Shown here one piece after another: positions 31,393 to 41,829 of a DNA stretch of 64,000 bases. Position numbers and translations under genes: made by a program. Location of the stretch: contig JALFUR010000004.1 of assembly GCA_022784465.1 (NCBI GenBank), positions 1 through 64,000 of the forward strand, read 5' to 3'. The notes beneath the pieces were generated by a model. That model saw only the letters and a program-made list of their open reading frames with translations. It had not been told where the DNA came from and ran no database searches. Positions within the stretch are counted from its first letter, which is position 1, and each line of letters starts with the position of its first letter. This DNA comes from Christensenella sp. (lineage in GTDB: Bacteria; Bacillota; Clostridia; Christensenellales; UBA3700).

Positions 31393-31441
31393 TGCCCTTA
31401 AAGTTATATTTTGAAAAAAATGCTTTAGGGGCATTTTTTTA
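31393..31441 (+). terminator. Terminator after hpf
   Basis: TGCCCTTAAAG...CTTTAGGGGCA + T8. Confidence 0.8.
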
Positions 31442-31501
31442 TTTGTAATAATTAAGTATTTATTCTTTTATGTATTCGCGTGCGTGTGGTATAATCCAAA
31501 T

Positions 31502-34501
31502 ATGAGAAAAATAACAAGAATTGTCGGAATTATATTTTTGTTTGTAGTTTTTGCTACAATTTGTTTTTCTTGTTCAAATGTAAATCAAACAATTGAATAT
31601 AATGACAATATCGATGTTAGATATTTAGATTCTTTTGAAATTATTAGTTCAAAGCCTGCTTCTCAAGAGTCTATAGAGTATGTAGATAAAGAAAGGGTTT
31701 ACAAAAAAGTTTTAATAGATACTAGAATAAAGGGTTCTCATATTTTAGGATTATATGCTCCACAGGGAGAAAAACTTGTTGTTGAAATTCCAGAAAATCA
31801 AATAGAAATAGGACACAAAATTGTAATAAATAACAATTTGCCAAATGAGCAAGAAGTCGTTTTAACAAGCGCTAGAACTGAGATAGATGTGCTATATGGC
31901 GGAATTGTTGAATTTATATATAGCGGAGAAGAAAATTCTACAAATTGTATGACAATATATATAGACGGCGCTATAGAGTCATCTTATTATAGATATGGAT
32001 TAGATTCAAAAAACAATATTGAGTCAATTGGAAAGTTTACAACTTTAGATGCATCTAATGTTAGAATATATGTTCCTAATGCTTATGTAGATTATATTGA
32101 AAATCCAAATGAGATAATGTTATGGTGGAGAAACGCTATAGATTTATTTGATAGATGTTTATCTCTTTCTTATTATAAAAATGATTTTTCTTCAATTAGG
32201 TTGTATATTTATGGGGATTACTTTGATTATGATATTTCAGAGAACGCAGTATATATTCCTACTTTATATGCTTCAACTATATTAAATTATGACAACCTAT
32301 CTTCTGGCGATGGTGATAAGCTTTATGATATTTTAAGTGTCATATCTGAAGCGAAAATAGAGCTTGCATTGAAAGATACAACCAAGGTGTATGAAGATTA
32401 TACAAAGGATGTGTTATCTAGCTTTGTATATTCAGAAATGGTAGATTCAACAAGCGCTGATTTTACAAAGGAAATCAATTATTGTTTATCTAGTGCAAAG
32501 TGTATGCAAATAGCTATAGATCAATCATATATAGACAATACTCAAAAATATGTGTCATTTATTATGAATCTTTATTATGCATATGGCGGGGATGAGATCA
32601 TAGAGAATTTTGATTACATTGCTACTAAAGACATTTTTAAATTTTTAATGGATGTAGTAAATAAGCACAATGCGAATATAGTTGAGTACGTATCGAGTTA
32701 TGGCCTTGCATTTTCTTCAGAAGATATAGAAGTTCAAAAAGATAATAATCCATTCTATTTTGTTGCAAATGAATATTCGTTTGGCTTGAGTGATAGAAAG
32801 AACCAAACAGGACTTCATTTTAAAATGGGAGAGTCAGTAGAAATTGATTTTAATGCGGGATTAATTTCTAAAGAAGATGAAAATTGGGTTGTTAAATCTC
32901 TTTCAGGAGAAGGCTGGAGTTATGTAAAAGATGGAGTATATTTGTTTACTCCTAATGCTGAAAAGTTAAAGAATGATTTTACAATCACAATCACAAATGG
33001 TGATAAAGAGATTGAATTAAAAAGTAGAACTTCAGTTGATATAGCTGTAAGTAATTATAAAATGTATTCAAATATTTCATACGAAAAACTTGGTCCAGAT
33101 AAATTAAATAGTGCAATTAAATCAATAGACAAAGATATGTCGCCATCATTAAATAAAGCTTTATTAAAAGCTGAAGTGCCACAAGAAGAAGAGGTAGATA
33201 CAACTTCATATTCTTTGGCTGTTACTACAGGTTGTTTGGAAGTCCCTAAAGAAAGTGATTACACTTTTTATTTAAAGAGTTCTGGGTTATGTAAAGTTAT
33301 ATTTGGTGTAAAAGATCAAGATTTTGTAATGTTCGAAAATATATTGACAGTTGGAGAATATACAAACGAATTAAAATATGAGATTAAATTGCAAGTTGGT
33401 TTTAAATATTATTATACAATTTATAATTTGTCTAACAAGGGTAGCGGATATGCAAAATTAGGCATATTAGAAAGTGATATATCATTGCAAGATGTAAATG
33501 ATGATGATATTGATATTAATGAAGATTATTTAGTATATAACGACAAGCATCTTACAAGGGATGACATTGTAAAATTTGATTCTAAAAATAGAGTAATAGA
33601 TTTTTATGAAAAACAAGATAAAACAACAAACAGTTTTTCATACGGCAAAATAAGAGAGCATTCTAGTAATTTAACAATAAATCAAACGGCTTCGTCTTTG
33701 GAAATAACAGGTAATGTAGAGCAAGATGATATGGCTAAGTTTATTGTGCCATTGTATTCTTCTTCTAAAATTGAATATCTTAATATTCAAGTTAATGATA
33801 TGGAAGGTGTAAGAATTAAGCTAACTGCTGAGGCGGATTTTACGAACGTTTTAGTTGATGATTTATTGAAAAACGGGCTTAACTTATTTGAAATAGATAG
33901 TAGTAAATCTTATTCTGAGTATAGGGTTGAGTTTTATAATGATAGCGATTTTGCTGTCAGTGTTACAGGATTAGAGTTTGGTGAAAACATAAAAGAACTT
34001 GAAATTGTGCCTTCAACTTCAACGGAAATTGAGTATATAGGGGAGTGGAGCACAATACATACATATAATGCAATTAATGGCTCTTTATCTCAATCTCATT
34101 CTCAAGCTTCATCATTTAAATATTCATTTAACGGAGATTATATTGCAGTTTATGCCGTAAAAGATTCTCAATTTGGTGGGGCAACGATATACATAGATGG
34201 ATCAGAAGTAACTACAATTGATTTATATTCTGATACAACAATGTGTACTCAACTTGTATTTAATGCAAAATTAAAAGAGGGAGACCATGTTATTGAGATT
34301 AAGGCAAACGGGGAAACTCCAATCAACATAGATTATTGTGCAGTATCTAAACTTGGAGAAACACGTATTAATAACGATTTTTCAAAAATATGGTATATCG
34401 TATTTATTCCTAGTGCGGTATTTATTGCAATGATAGTATGCATTGCACTTGATATAAAGGAAAAAATAAAACGTAAAAAACAGCAACATTCTCAAGAATA
34501 A
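31502..34501 (+). CDS. Large lipoprotein with C-terminal carbohydrate-binding-like domain and terminal TM helix
   Basis: MRKITRIVGIIFLFVVFATICFSCS lipobox; C-terminal WYIVFIPSAVFIAMIVCIAL-IKEKIKRKK. Confidence 0.7.
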   Translation: MRKITRIVGIIFLFVVFATICFSCSNVNQTIEYNDNIDVRYLDSFEIISSKPASQESIEYVDKERVYKKVLIDTRIKGSHILGLYAPQGEKLVVEIPENQIEIGHKIVINNNLPNEQEVVLTSARTEIDVLYGGIVEFIYSGEENSTNCMTIYIDGAIESSYYRYGLDSKNNIESIGKFTTLDASNVRIYVPNAYVDYIENPNEIMLWWRNAIDLFDRCLSLSYYKNDFSSIRLYIYGDYFDYDISENAVYIPTLYASTILNYDNLSSGDGDKLYDILSVISEAKIELALKDTTKVYEDYTKDVLSSFVYSEMVDSTSADFTKEINYCLSSAKCMQIAIDQSYIDNTQKYVSFIMNLYYAYGGDEIIENFDYIATKDIFKFLMDVVNKHNANIVEYVSSYGLAFSSEDIEVQKDNNPFYFVANEYSFGLSDRKNQTGLHFKMGESVEIDFNAGLISKEDENWVVKSLSGEGWSYVKDGVYLFTPNAEKLKNDFTITITNGDKEIELKSRTSVDIAVSNYKMYSNISYEKLGPDKLNSAIKSIDKDMSPSLNKALLKAEVPQEEEVDTTSYSLAVTTGCLEVPKESDYTFYLKSSGLCKVIFGVKDQDFVMFENILTVGEYTNELKYEIKLQVGFKYYYTIYNLSNKGSGYAKLGILESDISLQDVNDDDIDINEDYLVYNDKHLTRDDIVKFDSKNRVIDFYEKQDKTTNSFSYGKIREHSSNLTINQTASSLEITGNVEQDDMAKFIVPLYSSSKIEYLNIQVNDMEGVRIKLTAEADFTNVLVDDLLKNGLNLFEIDSSKSYSEYRVEFYNDSDFAVSVTGLEFGENIKELEIVPSTSTEIEYIGEWSTIHTYNAINGSLSQSHSQASSFKYSFNGDYIAVYAVKDSQFGGATIYIDGSEVTTIDLYSDTTMCTQLVFNAKLKEGDHVIEIKANGETPINIDYCAVSKLGETRINNDFSKIWYIVFIPSAVFIAMIVCIALDIKEKIKRKKQQHSQE

Positions 34502-34545
34502 ATTAGCTTTTTATAGTTTTTTCGCAATTCTATACGGGGGCATTT

Positions 34546-34875
34546 ATGAGTATAACAATCAACATATATTATAAAGGCGAAAATGGTTCTGCTAGAAATT
34601 TTGCACGAGAAATGATAGAGAGTGGAATTGTAGATGAGATAAAAAAAGAGCCTGGAAATATAAGATATAATTATTTTTTTCCTATAGATGATGTAGAAAC
34701 AGTTTTCCTTATAGATACATGGGAAAATCAAGAAGCAATAGATATACATCATAATTCTGCAATGATGGAAAAAATAGTTAAATTAAGGGAAAAATATAAT
34801 CTTCACATGCAAGTAGAAAGATATGTATTGGATGATAATATCCCGAATAATGACAAAAAATACATTAAAAAATAG
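34546..34875 (+). CDS. Antibiotic biosynthesis monooxygenase-like (ABM fold) protein
   Basis: FPIDDVETVFLIDTWENQEAIDIHHNSAMMEKIVKLREKYNLHMQVERY. Confidence 0.85.
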   Translation: MSITINIYYKGENGSARNFAREMIESGIVDEIKKEPGNIRYNYFFPIDDVETVFLIDTWENQEAIDIHHNSAMMEKIVKLREKYNLHMQVERYVLDDNIPNNDKKYIKK

Positions 34876-34892
34876 AAATATTAAGTTTTATA

Positions 34893-34925
34893 AAACAACC
34901 GTGCAAAAAGCCGGTTGTTTTTTAG
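34893..34925 (+). terminator. Terminator
   Basis: AAACAACCG...CGGTTGTTT then T-rich. Confidence 0.75.
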
Positions 34926-34984
34926 ATTTAAAAGAAGAATTTATTAATTTATATATAAAATATAAAAATCTTTTTCAAAAAGTG

Positions 34985-35043
34985 TTGACTTGTTGATTTA
35001 GGGGAGTATAATATAATTAGCAATCAAGGAGTGAGACTGCTAA
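34985..35043 (+). promoter_or_regulatory. hrcA promoter with CIRCE element
   Basis: TTGACT-16-TATAAT (34985-35012); TTAGCAATC-N9-GACTGCTAA at 35017-35043, one mismatch per half-site. Confidence 0.88.
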
Positions 35044-35076
35044 CAAATAAAAACCAAGATTGCTAAAAGGTGAAAA

Positions 35077-36096
35077 ATGGAAAAAGATTTATCAGAAAGA
35101 AAGAAAAAAATTCTATATGCTTTAGTCGATAGTTACATAAGTAATGTGGAGCCAATTTCTTCTGCTGCAATACAAGATAAATACTTACCAGATGTATCTA
35201 CAGCTACAATAAGAAGTGAATTAGCATCACTAGAAGATATGGGTTATTTAACACAGCCACATGTTTCTAGTGGAAGAATTCCATCATCTAAAGCATATAA
35301 ATATTATGTTGAAAACATGTTGAGTGTATCTGAAGATGAATTACAAGCTGTAAAGTCAATTTTGGAAACAAAATTTGATTCTATACAAGAGATCGTTAAA
35401 GATGGTGCTAAGATTGTATCAGATGTTACAAATTACACATCAATGCTTATGATATCTTCTACAGATAACTTAGTAGTAAAAGATGTAAAGTTAATTGATA
35501 TGTACGATGGAAATGCTTTGGTGTTAATTGTTACAAATAATGGATCAATTAAAAATAAAGAAATTAAACTTCCAGAAAATTGTATGCAAAATTACATTGA
35601 AGTAGCAAATGGACTTCTATATAGAACATTTGCAGGAAAGAAACTTGTAGAAATAATTCATTCACACAATATAATTGATAATCAATTGAAAGAGTTTAAG
35701 CAAATATTTGAAGAAGTAATGAACGTAATATTAGATTACAAGAAAACTCGTGAGAGCCAAATGGTTATTGAAGGTAAAGATAAAATCTTTAATTATCCAG
35801 AATACAACAATATTGAAAATGTAAAAAACTTTATGAGTATTGTTGATAATAAAGAAAAACTTCATCAAATAGTTGGACAAGATAACGCTGACATTGAGTT
35901 TTCAATTAAGATAGGAAAAGAAGATGATGAAAAACTTGATGATATGGCAGTAGTATCAGCAAAGTATACAATTAATGGCCAAGAGGTTGGTCAATTAGGA
36001 GTTATTGGTCCTCAAAGAATGGATTATAAACGAGTTTTAACAGTGCTTAGAGAAGTTGGAAAACTATTTCAAGATATAGAAAATAATAAGGAGTAA
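35077..36096 (+). CDS. hrcA: Heat-inducible transcription repressor HrcA
   Basis: DLSERKKKILYALVDSYISNVEPISS; LTQPHVSSGRIPSSKAYKYYV. Confidence 0.96.
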   Translation: MEKDLSERKKKILYALVDSYISNVEPISSAAIQDKYLPDVSTATIRSELASLEDMGYLTQPHVSSGRIPSSKAYKYYVENMLSVSEDELQAVKSILETKFDSIQEIVKDGAKIVSDVTNYTSMLMISSTDNLVVKDVKLIDMYDGNALVLIVTNNGSIKNKEIKLPENCMQNYIEVANGLLYRTFAGKKLVEIIHSHNIIDNQLKEFKQIFEEVMNVILDYKKTRESQMVIEGKDKIFNYPEYNNIENVKNFMSIVDNKEKLHQIVGQDNADIEFSIKIGKEDDEKLDDMAVVSAKYTINGQEVGQLGVIGPQRMDYKRVLTVLREVGKLFQDIENNKE

Positions 36097-36099
36097 AAG

Positions 36100-36615
36100 A
36101 TGGCAAAAGAAACAGAAAAAACTGTAAATGATGCACAATCATTTGAGTATAAAGAGACAGCAAAAGAGCAAAAGCCAAAAAAAGAGAAAAAGCAAAAACA
36201 AGATGAAAAATACGACAATCTTTATAATCAATTTATAAGATTGCAAGCGGATTTTGATAACTATAAAAAGAGAAATGCTTCGATTGCTTCAAGCATGTAT
36301 ACAGATGGTTTTAATGATGCGATGATGGCTATATTGCCAACAATAGATTCTTTAGATAATGCAATCAACACACAAAGTGATGAAAGTATTAAAAAAGGAT
36401 TAGAGTTAATTAAAAAAGCATTTTTAGACATGCTTAATAAATATGAAATCGAAGAGATTGAAGCTTTAGGAAAGGATTTTGATCCTAATTTCCATGAAGC
36501 AGTAATGAATAAAGATGATCCAGAAAATGCTGGCAAAGTTGTACAAGTATTTAGAGCTGGATATAAACGTGGCGATAAAGTTCTAAGACATACTATGTGT
36601 GTTGTAGGACAATAA
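36100..36615 (+). CDS. grpE: Nucleotide exchange factor GrpE
   Basis: RLQADFDNYKKRNA...; position between hrcA and dnaK. Confidence 0.95.
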   Translation: MAKETEKTVNDAQSFEYKETAKEQKPKKEKKQKQDEKYDNLYNQFIRLQADFDNYKKRNASIASSMYTDGFNDAMMAILPTIDSLDNAINTQSDESIKKGLELIKKAFLDMLNKYEIEEIEALGKDFDPNFHEAVMNKDDPENAGKVVQVFRAGYKRGDKVLRHTMCVVGQ

Positions 36616-36654
36616 ATATTGAAATAAAGATTTTTTCTAAAGGAGAATATAAAA

Positions 36655-38493
36655 ATGAGTAAAATTATTGGTATTGATTTAGGAACTACAAATTCATGTG
36701 TAGCAATTATGGAAGGTGGCGATGCCACTGTTATAGCAAACTCTGAGGGAGCTAGAACAACACCTTCAGTTGTAGGTTTTGCAAAAGATGGCGAAAGACT
36801 TGTAGGTCAAGTAGCAAAAAGACAAGCAGTTTCAAATGCTGCAAGAACAATAAGCTCAATTAAACGTCATATGGGCGAAGATTATAAAGTTAAAATTGAC
36901 GATAAATCATATAGTCCACAAGAAATTTCAGCAATGATTCTTTCTAAGTTAAAGAAAGATGCTGAAGCATATATTGGTCAACCAGTAACACAAGCAGTTA
37001 TTACAGTTCCTGCATACTTCTCAGATAGCCAAAGACAAGCAACAAAGGACGCTGGTAAAATTGCAGGTCTTGAAGTATTGAGAATTATCAACGAACCAAC
37101 AGCAGCAGCTCTTGCTTATGGTCTAGATAAAGGCGAAAATAAAGGACAAAAAGTTCTTATTTACGACTTAGGCGGTGGAACATTCGATGTTTCAATTCTT
37201 GAAATTGAAGATGGTGTATTTGAAGTATTGTCTACAAACGGTGATACACACTTAGGTGGTGATGACTTTGATAACATTATTATTAAATATATCTGTGATG
37301 AATTCAAGAAGGCTGAAGGTATTGATTTGACAACAGATAAAGCTACAATGCAACGTATCAAAGAAGCTGCAGAAAAAGCTAAGATTGAACTATCTGGTGT
37401 AACAAAAACAAATATTAACTTGCCATTTATTACAATGACAGCAGAAGGACCAAAACACATTGATATGGAATTGACAAGAGCTAAGTTTGATTCATTAACA
37501 GCTGATCTAGTTAATAGAACACTTATTCCATTAAAGAAAGCTTTAGCAGATGCTAACTTAACAGCAAAAGATTTGTCTAAGGTTATCTTGGTTGGTGGAT
37601 CAACAAGAATTCCAGCAGTTGTAGATGCCGTTAGAGCAAATACAGGAAAAGAACCATTTAAGGGAATTAACCCAGATGAATGTGTTGCTTTAGGTGCTGC
37701 TATTCAAGGTGGTGTTTTAGCCGGTGATGTTAAGGACGTTGTTCTACTAGATGTAACACCTCTATCATTAGGTATTGAAACAATGGGTGGTGTATTTACA
37801 AAATTGATTGATAGAAATACAACAATTCCTACTCAAAAATCTCAAGTATTCTCAACAGCTGCAGATAATCAAACAGCAGTAGATATTAGAGTTTTACAAG
37901 GTGAAAGACCAATGGCTAACGATAACAAAGAGTTAGGTAGATTCCAATTAGATGGTATTGCTCCAGCTCCAAGAGGAATTCCTCAAATTGAAGTTACTTT
38001 TGATATTGATGCTAATGGTATTGTTAACGTTACAGCTAACGACAAGGGAACAGGAAAGAAACAATCTGTAACAATTACTTCTTCTACAAACTTATCTGAA
38101 GATGAAATCGATAAGGCTGTTAAAGAAGCTGAAAAGTACGCAGAAGAAGATAAGAAACGTAAAGATATGGTAGATGCTAAAAATGAAGCAGATCAAATGA
38201 TTTTTGCAACAGAAAAAGCAATTGACGAAGCTGGAGATAAGATAACAGAGGACGACAAAAAGACTCTTAAGGATGCTATCGAAAAAGCTAAGAAAGATTT
38301 AGTTGAAGCAAAAGATGCTGAAACTGTAAGAAAGATTACAGAAGAAATGACAAAGGCTAACGCTCCAATCTTTACAAAACTATATCAAGCTACACAAGCT
38401 GAAGCTCAAGCTAAGCAAGAAGGTGCTACAAAGAATGATGATGGAAGCGTTAATCCAGACGATATAATTATTGATGGTGGAGATAATCAATAA
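36655..38493 (+). CDS. dnaK: Chaperone DnaK
   Basis: [32 protein letters not shown]. Confidence 0.98.
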   Translation: MSKIIGIDLGTTNSCVAIMEGGDATVIANSEGARTTPSVVGFAKDGERLVGQVAKRQAVSNAARTISSIKRHMGEDYKVKIDDKSYSPQEISAMILSKLKKDAEAYIGQPVTQAVITVPAYFSDSQRQATKDAGKIAGLEVLRIINEPTAAALAYGLDKGENKGQKVLIYDLGGGTFDVSILEIEDGVFEVLSTNGDTHLGGDDFDNIIIKYICDEFKKAEGIDLTTDKATMQRIKEAAEKAKIELSGVTKTNINLPFITMTAEGPKHIDMELTRAKFDSLTADLVNRTLIPLKKALADANLTAKDLSKVILVGGSTRIPAVVDAVRANTGKEPFKGINPDECVALGAAIQGGVLAGDVKDVVLLDVTPLSLGIETMGGVFTKLIDRNTTIPTQKSQVFSTAADNQTAVDIRVLQGERPMANDNKELGRFQLDGIAPAPRGIPQIEVTFDIDANGIVNVTANDKGTGKKQSVTITSSTNLSEDEIDKAVKEAEKYAEEDKKRKDMVDAKNEADQMIFATEKAIDEAGDKITEDDKKTLKDAIEKAKKDLVEAKDAETVRKITEEMTKANAPIFTKLYQATQAEAQAKQEGATKNDDGSVNPDDIIIDGGDNQ

Positions 38494-38517
38494 TTAGAAT
38501 AAGTATAGAGTTTTTAA

Positions 38518-38553
38518 GCGAAAAGGAATCCTAGTTGTAGGATTCCAATTCGC
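38518..38553 (+). other. Long intergenic hairpin between dnaK and dnaJ without U-tract
   Basis: GCGAA-AA-GGAATCCTA-GTTG-TAGGATTCC-AA-TTCGC. Confidence 0.85.
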
Positions 38554-38568
38554 GAAATAAAGGATAAT

Positions 38569-39693
38569 ATGAATAAAGATTTATATGAAGTTTTAGGCGT
38601 TTCAAAAGGTGCTTCAGAACAAGAAATAAAAAGCGCTTATAGAAAACTAGCTATAAAATATCATCCAGATAGATATGCGACTGCAAGCGAAGCTGAGAAA
38701 AAGGAAGCTGAAGCTAAGTTTAAAGAAATAAATCACGCATATGAAGTTTTAAGTGATCCAAACAAGAAATCAAATTATGATAATTATGGTAGCGAGGATG
38801 GACCACAAGGATTTAGTGGCTTTGGCGGCGGTGACGCTTCTGGATTTGGAGGATTTGAAGATATTTTAAATTCCTTCTTTGGCGGTGGAATGGGAGGAAG
38901 ACGTGCAAATCGTTCAAACGCTCCTCAGCAAGGTGATGATATTCAAGTTAGATTGGATTTGACTTTTGAAGAAGCATTTAATGGCGTAAAGAAAACTATA
39001 GAAATAGATAGATATGAAGAATGTCCAACTTGTCATGGTACAGGTGCTAAAGATTCTTCATCAATTGATGTATGCCCATATTGCCATGGATCAGGAATGA
39101 TTCAAAAGACACAAAATACTTTATTTGGACAACAAATCATTCAAACAGTATGTACTCATTGTGGCGGTAAGGGAAAAGTTATTAAAGAAAAATGTAAAGA
39201 TTGTAAAGGTGCAGGCTCAATTAGAAAAAGAGCTAGCGTAACTATAAACATTCCAGCAGGTATTGATTCAGGAATGAACATGACTATAAGACACGAAGGT
39301 CATGCTGGAAAGAATGGTGGTCCAAAGGGAAATCTAATTGTTTCAATATCAGTTAAGCCATCAGACAAGTTTAAGAGAGTTGGTAATGATTTATACATGG
39401 ATGTACCAATAGGGTTCTTTGATGCTGCTAATGGATGCACATTAGAGATTGATACATTAAAGGGAAAGACAACAACTAAAGTTCCTGAAGGAATACAATC
39501 TGGTACAAAAATAAGAATAAAAGGATACGGAATGAAAGCTTTGCAAAAAGACTTCTATGGAGATCTATATTTAACTATAAAAGTTGAAACTCCAAAAGGT
39601 CTATCTTCTAAGCAAATGAAGTTATTGAAAGCCTTTGAAGAATCCTTGAGTGAATCTCAATACCCACAAGTAAAAAGATTTAACAAAAAATAA
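38569..39693 (+). CDS. dnaJ: Chaperone DnaJ
   Basis: J domain [12 protein letters not shown]; four CxxCxGxG-type zinc motifs. Confidence 0.97.
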   Translation: MNKDLYEVLGVSKGASEQEIKSAYRKLAIKYHPDRYATASEAEKKEAEAKFKEINHAYEVLSDPNKKSNYDNYGSEDGPQGFSGFGGGDASGFGGFEDILNSFFGGGMGGRRANRSNAPQQGDDIQVRLDLTFEEAFNGVKKTIEIDRYEECPTCHGTGAKDSSSIDVCPYCHGSGMIQKTQNTLFGQQIIQTVCTHCGGKGKVIKEKCKDCKGAGSIRKRASVTINIPAGIDSGMNMTIRHEGHAGKNGGPKGNLIVSISVKPSDKFKRVGNDLYMDVPIGFFDAANGCTLEIDTLKGKTTTKVPEGIQSGTKIRIKGYGMKALQKDFYGDLYLTIKVETPKGLSSKQMKLLKAFEESLSESQYPQVKRFNKK

Positions 39694-39757
39694 AAAAAAA
39701 TTGTAAAAGTGCTTTACAACGCAATATAGATTTGTTATATTATAAAAGCACTTTTGT

Positions 39758-39833
39758 GGAAGCATAGCTCAGCTGGGAGAGCATCTGCCTTACAAGCAGA
39801 GGGTCATAGGTTCGAGCCCTATTGTTTCCACCA
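39758..39833 (+). tRNA. tRNA-Val(TAC)
   Basis: Cloverleaf; anticodon loop CTTACAA; GGAAGCA/TGTTTCC acceptor; encoded CCA. Confidence 0.93.
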
Positions 39834-39837
39834 ATAC

Positions 39838-39913
<76 letters not shown>

Positions 39914-39926
39914 TTAAGACAAGAGT

Positions 39927-40001
39927 GGCACCTTGGCCAAGTGGTAAGGCAAAGCTCTGCAAAAGCTTTATTCTCCAGTCCGAATCTGGAAGGTGCCTCC
40001 A
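39927..40001 (+). tRNA. tRNA-Cys(GCA)
   Basis: Cloverleaf; anticodon loop CTGCAAA; GGCACCT/AGGTGCC acceptor; encoded CCA. Confidence 0.95.
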
Positions 40002-40020
40002 ACAAAAAAACAATGCGTGT

Positions 40021-40107
40021 GCCGAGTTGGCGGAATTGGCAGACGCGAGGGACTTAAAATCCCTTGGTCGAAAGGCCGTGCCGGTTCAAGTCCGGCACCC
40101 GGCACCA
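40021..40107 (+). tRNA. tRNA-Leu(TAA)
   Basis: Cloverleaf with long variable arm; anticodon loop CTTAAAA; encoded CCA. Confidence 0.95.
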
Positions 40108-40113
40108 TGTTAG

Positions 40114-40167
40114 TATAATCTGAATCAAATCCTTATAATGAGTGAGTGGTTCGGATTATATTTTTTT
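40114..40167 (+). terminator. tRNA operon terminator
   Basis: TATAATCTGAA / TTCGGATTATA (one G-U pair) + T7. Confidence 0.8.
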
Positions 40168-40215
40168 ATGACTTATTTCAAGAACACCCGTGACGGACAA
40201 TCAATCGGGAAAGGG

Positions 40216-40280
40216 CGGTAAGTAAATGTGAAAACGGCTGTCGGTTTCAAGCCGACAGCCGTGAATACAGGCATTTACCG
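40216..40280. repeat. Nested inverted repeat directly 3' of ATPase 3
   Basis: ACGGCTGTCGG-7-CCGACAGCCGT (40234-40262) inside CGGTAAgtAAATG…CATTTACCG. Confidence 0.85.
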
Positions 40281-40281
40281 T

Positions 40282-41628
40282 TTAGTGGAATTGAAAGGAC
40301 GAAAGGAATTCTTTGATCAGAAACGAGCAAAAATGCGGGAACGTGCAGATGTTCGAGTTAAACCCGATATTTCCTCTTACTATTTTAATGCCGAAACAAA
40401 TCTCTTTATAATCGGGATTTTTGATTAACGTTGCGAGGGATTTCGAGTTATTATTTCCGGCTTTGACTTCAATCGGTACGAGATAGTCTTTGTAACGGAC
40501 AAGGAATTCTTCTTGAAGCGTGGAGTTTTCCTTTTTGTAATAACGAAGCTCGTAACCCGATTTGACGAGCGCTTCGCCTATAATGCTTTCAAACAGCCCG
40601 CCTTTATAAACGTCGAGATTTTTATTCTGACGGAAATCCGTTTGCGCTTCATCGTCGAGCTGCGAGATCAGCAATCCGTTATCGGCATAATACAGGATAC
40701 AGCAATCTTCGATAACGTTGCCTTTCAAAGGAAGATTCGGAGTTTGCAAAGCGCGGCTTACGTTGACGATACCGGCATCTTCGAGCCATTCGAGAGAGCC
40801 TCGGTAATCTTTGAACTTTGCGCCCGAACGCACTTTGGAAAGCTGGAACTTTTTGTTTTCCTTTCCAAGTTGGAACGGCACGGAGCGAAAGACGTTTGTA
40901 ATGCGGGATTTATCAAGTCCGACCGCGTACTTGCGGATGTCGGCTTCGTAACCGATCACAATCTGTCTTTGAATTTCAAGCGTATTTTCAAAAGTTTTCC
41001 TTGTTACAAAGTCTTTGACGACATCTGGCATTCCGCCGACGAGACAGTAGTCCAAAAAAAGGTCGTTGTAAATCTTTAAGACAGAAGACGTAAACGGCGT
41101 AAACGACAACATATGTTCGAGAATATCGTTCTTGACAGAGTTGTCGTAACCGAGCGCCCACAAAAATTCTTCAAAATCGAGTGAACGCATTTCGATTTCA
41201 GTTTTATAGCCTACGCTGATATTCGATATTTCTTTATAATGAACGCCGAGTAAAGAACCGCTGCAAATGACATCGTAGTTTCCGTCCAGAGCAAAAAACT
41301 TCAATGAAGTTACAATGTCGGGGAATTCCTGTATTTCATCGAAGAAAATCAAAGTTTTTCCTTTGATGAATCGTGCTTCGGGATTGATACGAGAAATGTT
41401 CTTGATAACGGCTTCCGCAGAGTAACCATTTTCCACGATTTGCTTGTAAACGGGATCGGAAACAAAGTTGATTTCGACGATGCTGTCGTAATTGCTTTGA
41501 GCAAAGTTTTCAATGGATTTGGTTTTACCAACCTGTCTTGCCCCTTTGATAATCAGCGGTTTTCTCTCGTCATTCGCTTTCCATTCGGCAAGATAGGCAT
41601 CGATTTTTCGTTTCAGATATCCGATCAT
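40282..41628 (-). CDS. AAA ATPase with DUF4143 C-terminus (ATPase 3)
   Basis: IIKGARQVGKT, LIFFDEIQEFP, YLVPIEVKAGN; resembles ATPase 1 (SLDFEEFLWALGY vs SLDFEEFLWAEGY). Confidence 0.92.
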   Translation of the reverse strand: MIGYLKRKIDAYLAEWKANDERKPLIIKGARQVGKTKSIENFAQSNYDSIVEINFVSDPVYKQIVENGYSAEAVIKNISRINPEARFIKGKTLIFFDEIQEFPDIVTSLKFFALDGNYDVICSGSLLGVHYKEISNISVGYKTEIEMRSLDFEEFLWALGYDNSVKNDILEHMLSFTPFTSSVLKIYNDLFLDYCLVGGMPDVVKDFVTRKTFENTLEIQRQIVIGYEADIRKYAVGLDKSRITNVFRSVPFQLGKENKKFQLSKVRSGAKFKDYRGSLEWLEDAGIVNVSRALQTPNLPLKGNVIEDCCILYYADNGLLISQLDDEAQTDFRQNKNLDVYKGGLFESIIGEALVKSGYELRYYKKENSTLQEEFLVRYKDYLVPIEVKAGNNNSKSLATLIKNPDYKEICFGIKIVRGNIGFNSNICTFPHFCSFLIKEFLSSFQFH

Positions 41629-41654
41629 AAAATCACCTCTTTCAGATTAATGAT

Positions 41655-41683
41655 AGTATACCACGAATGAAGGGAATAATCAA
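41655..41683 (-). promoter_or_regulatory. Sigma-A-like promoter of ATPase 3
   Basis: On minus strand TTGATT (41683-41678), 17-nt spacer, TATACT (41660-41655). Confidence 0.75.
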
Positions 41684-41687
41684 GGCG

Positions 41688-41778
41688 TTTTCCTAAAAAA
41701 TGAGCGAGTTTTTAAAATAAATTTCCTAAAAAATGAGCGAGTTTTTAAAATAATTTCCTAAAAAATGAGCGAGTTTGT
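41688..41778 (-). repeat. Three direct repeats, 33/32-bp period: TCCTAAAAAATGAGCGAGTTT (plus strand)
   Basis: Copies begin at 41691, 41724 and 41756; array lies immediately upstream of the ATPase 3 promoter. Confidence 0.92.
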
Positions 41779-41829
41779 GTCGAGAAATGCCGATTTTATA
41801 GCAGATTAATCTATAATCAATACAACTTA

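Noticed and set aside
40513-41079. 188-aa plus-strand ORF inside ATPase 3
   Set aside because: Antisense to a clear AAA ATPase
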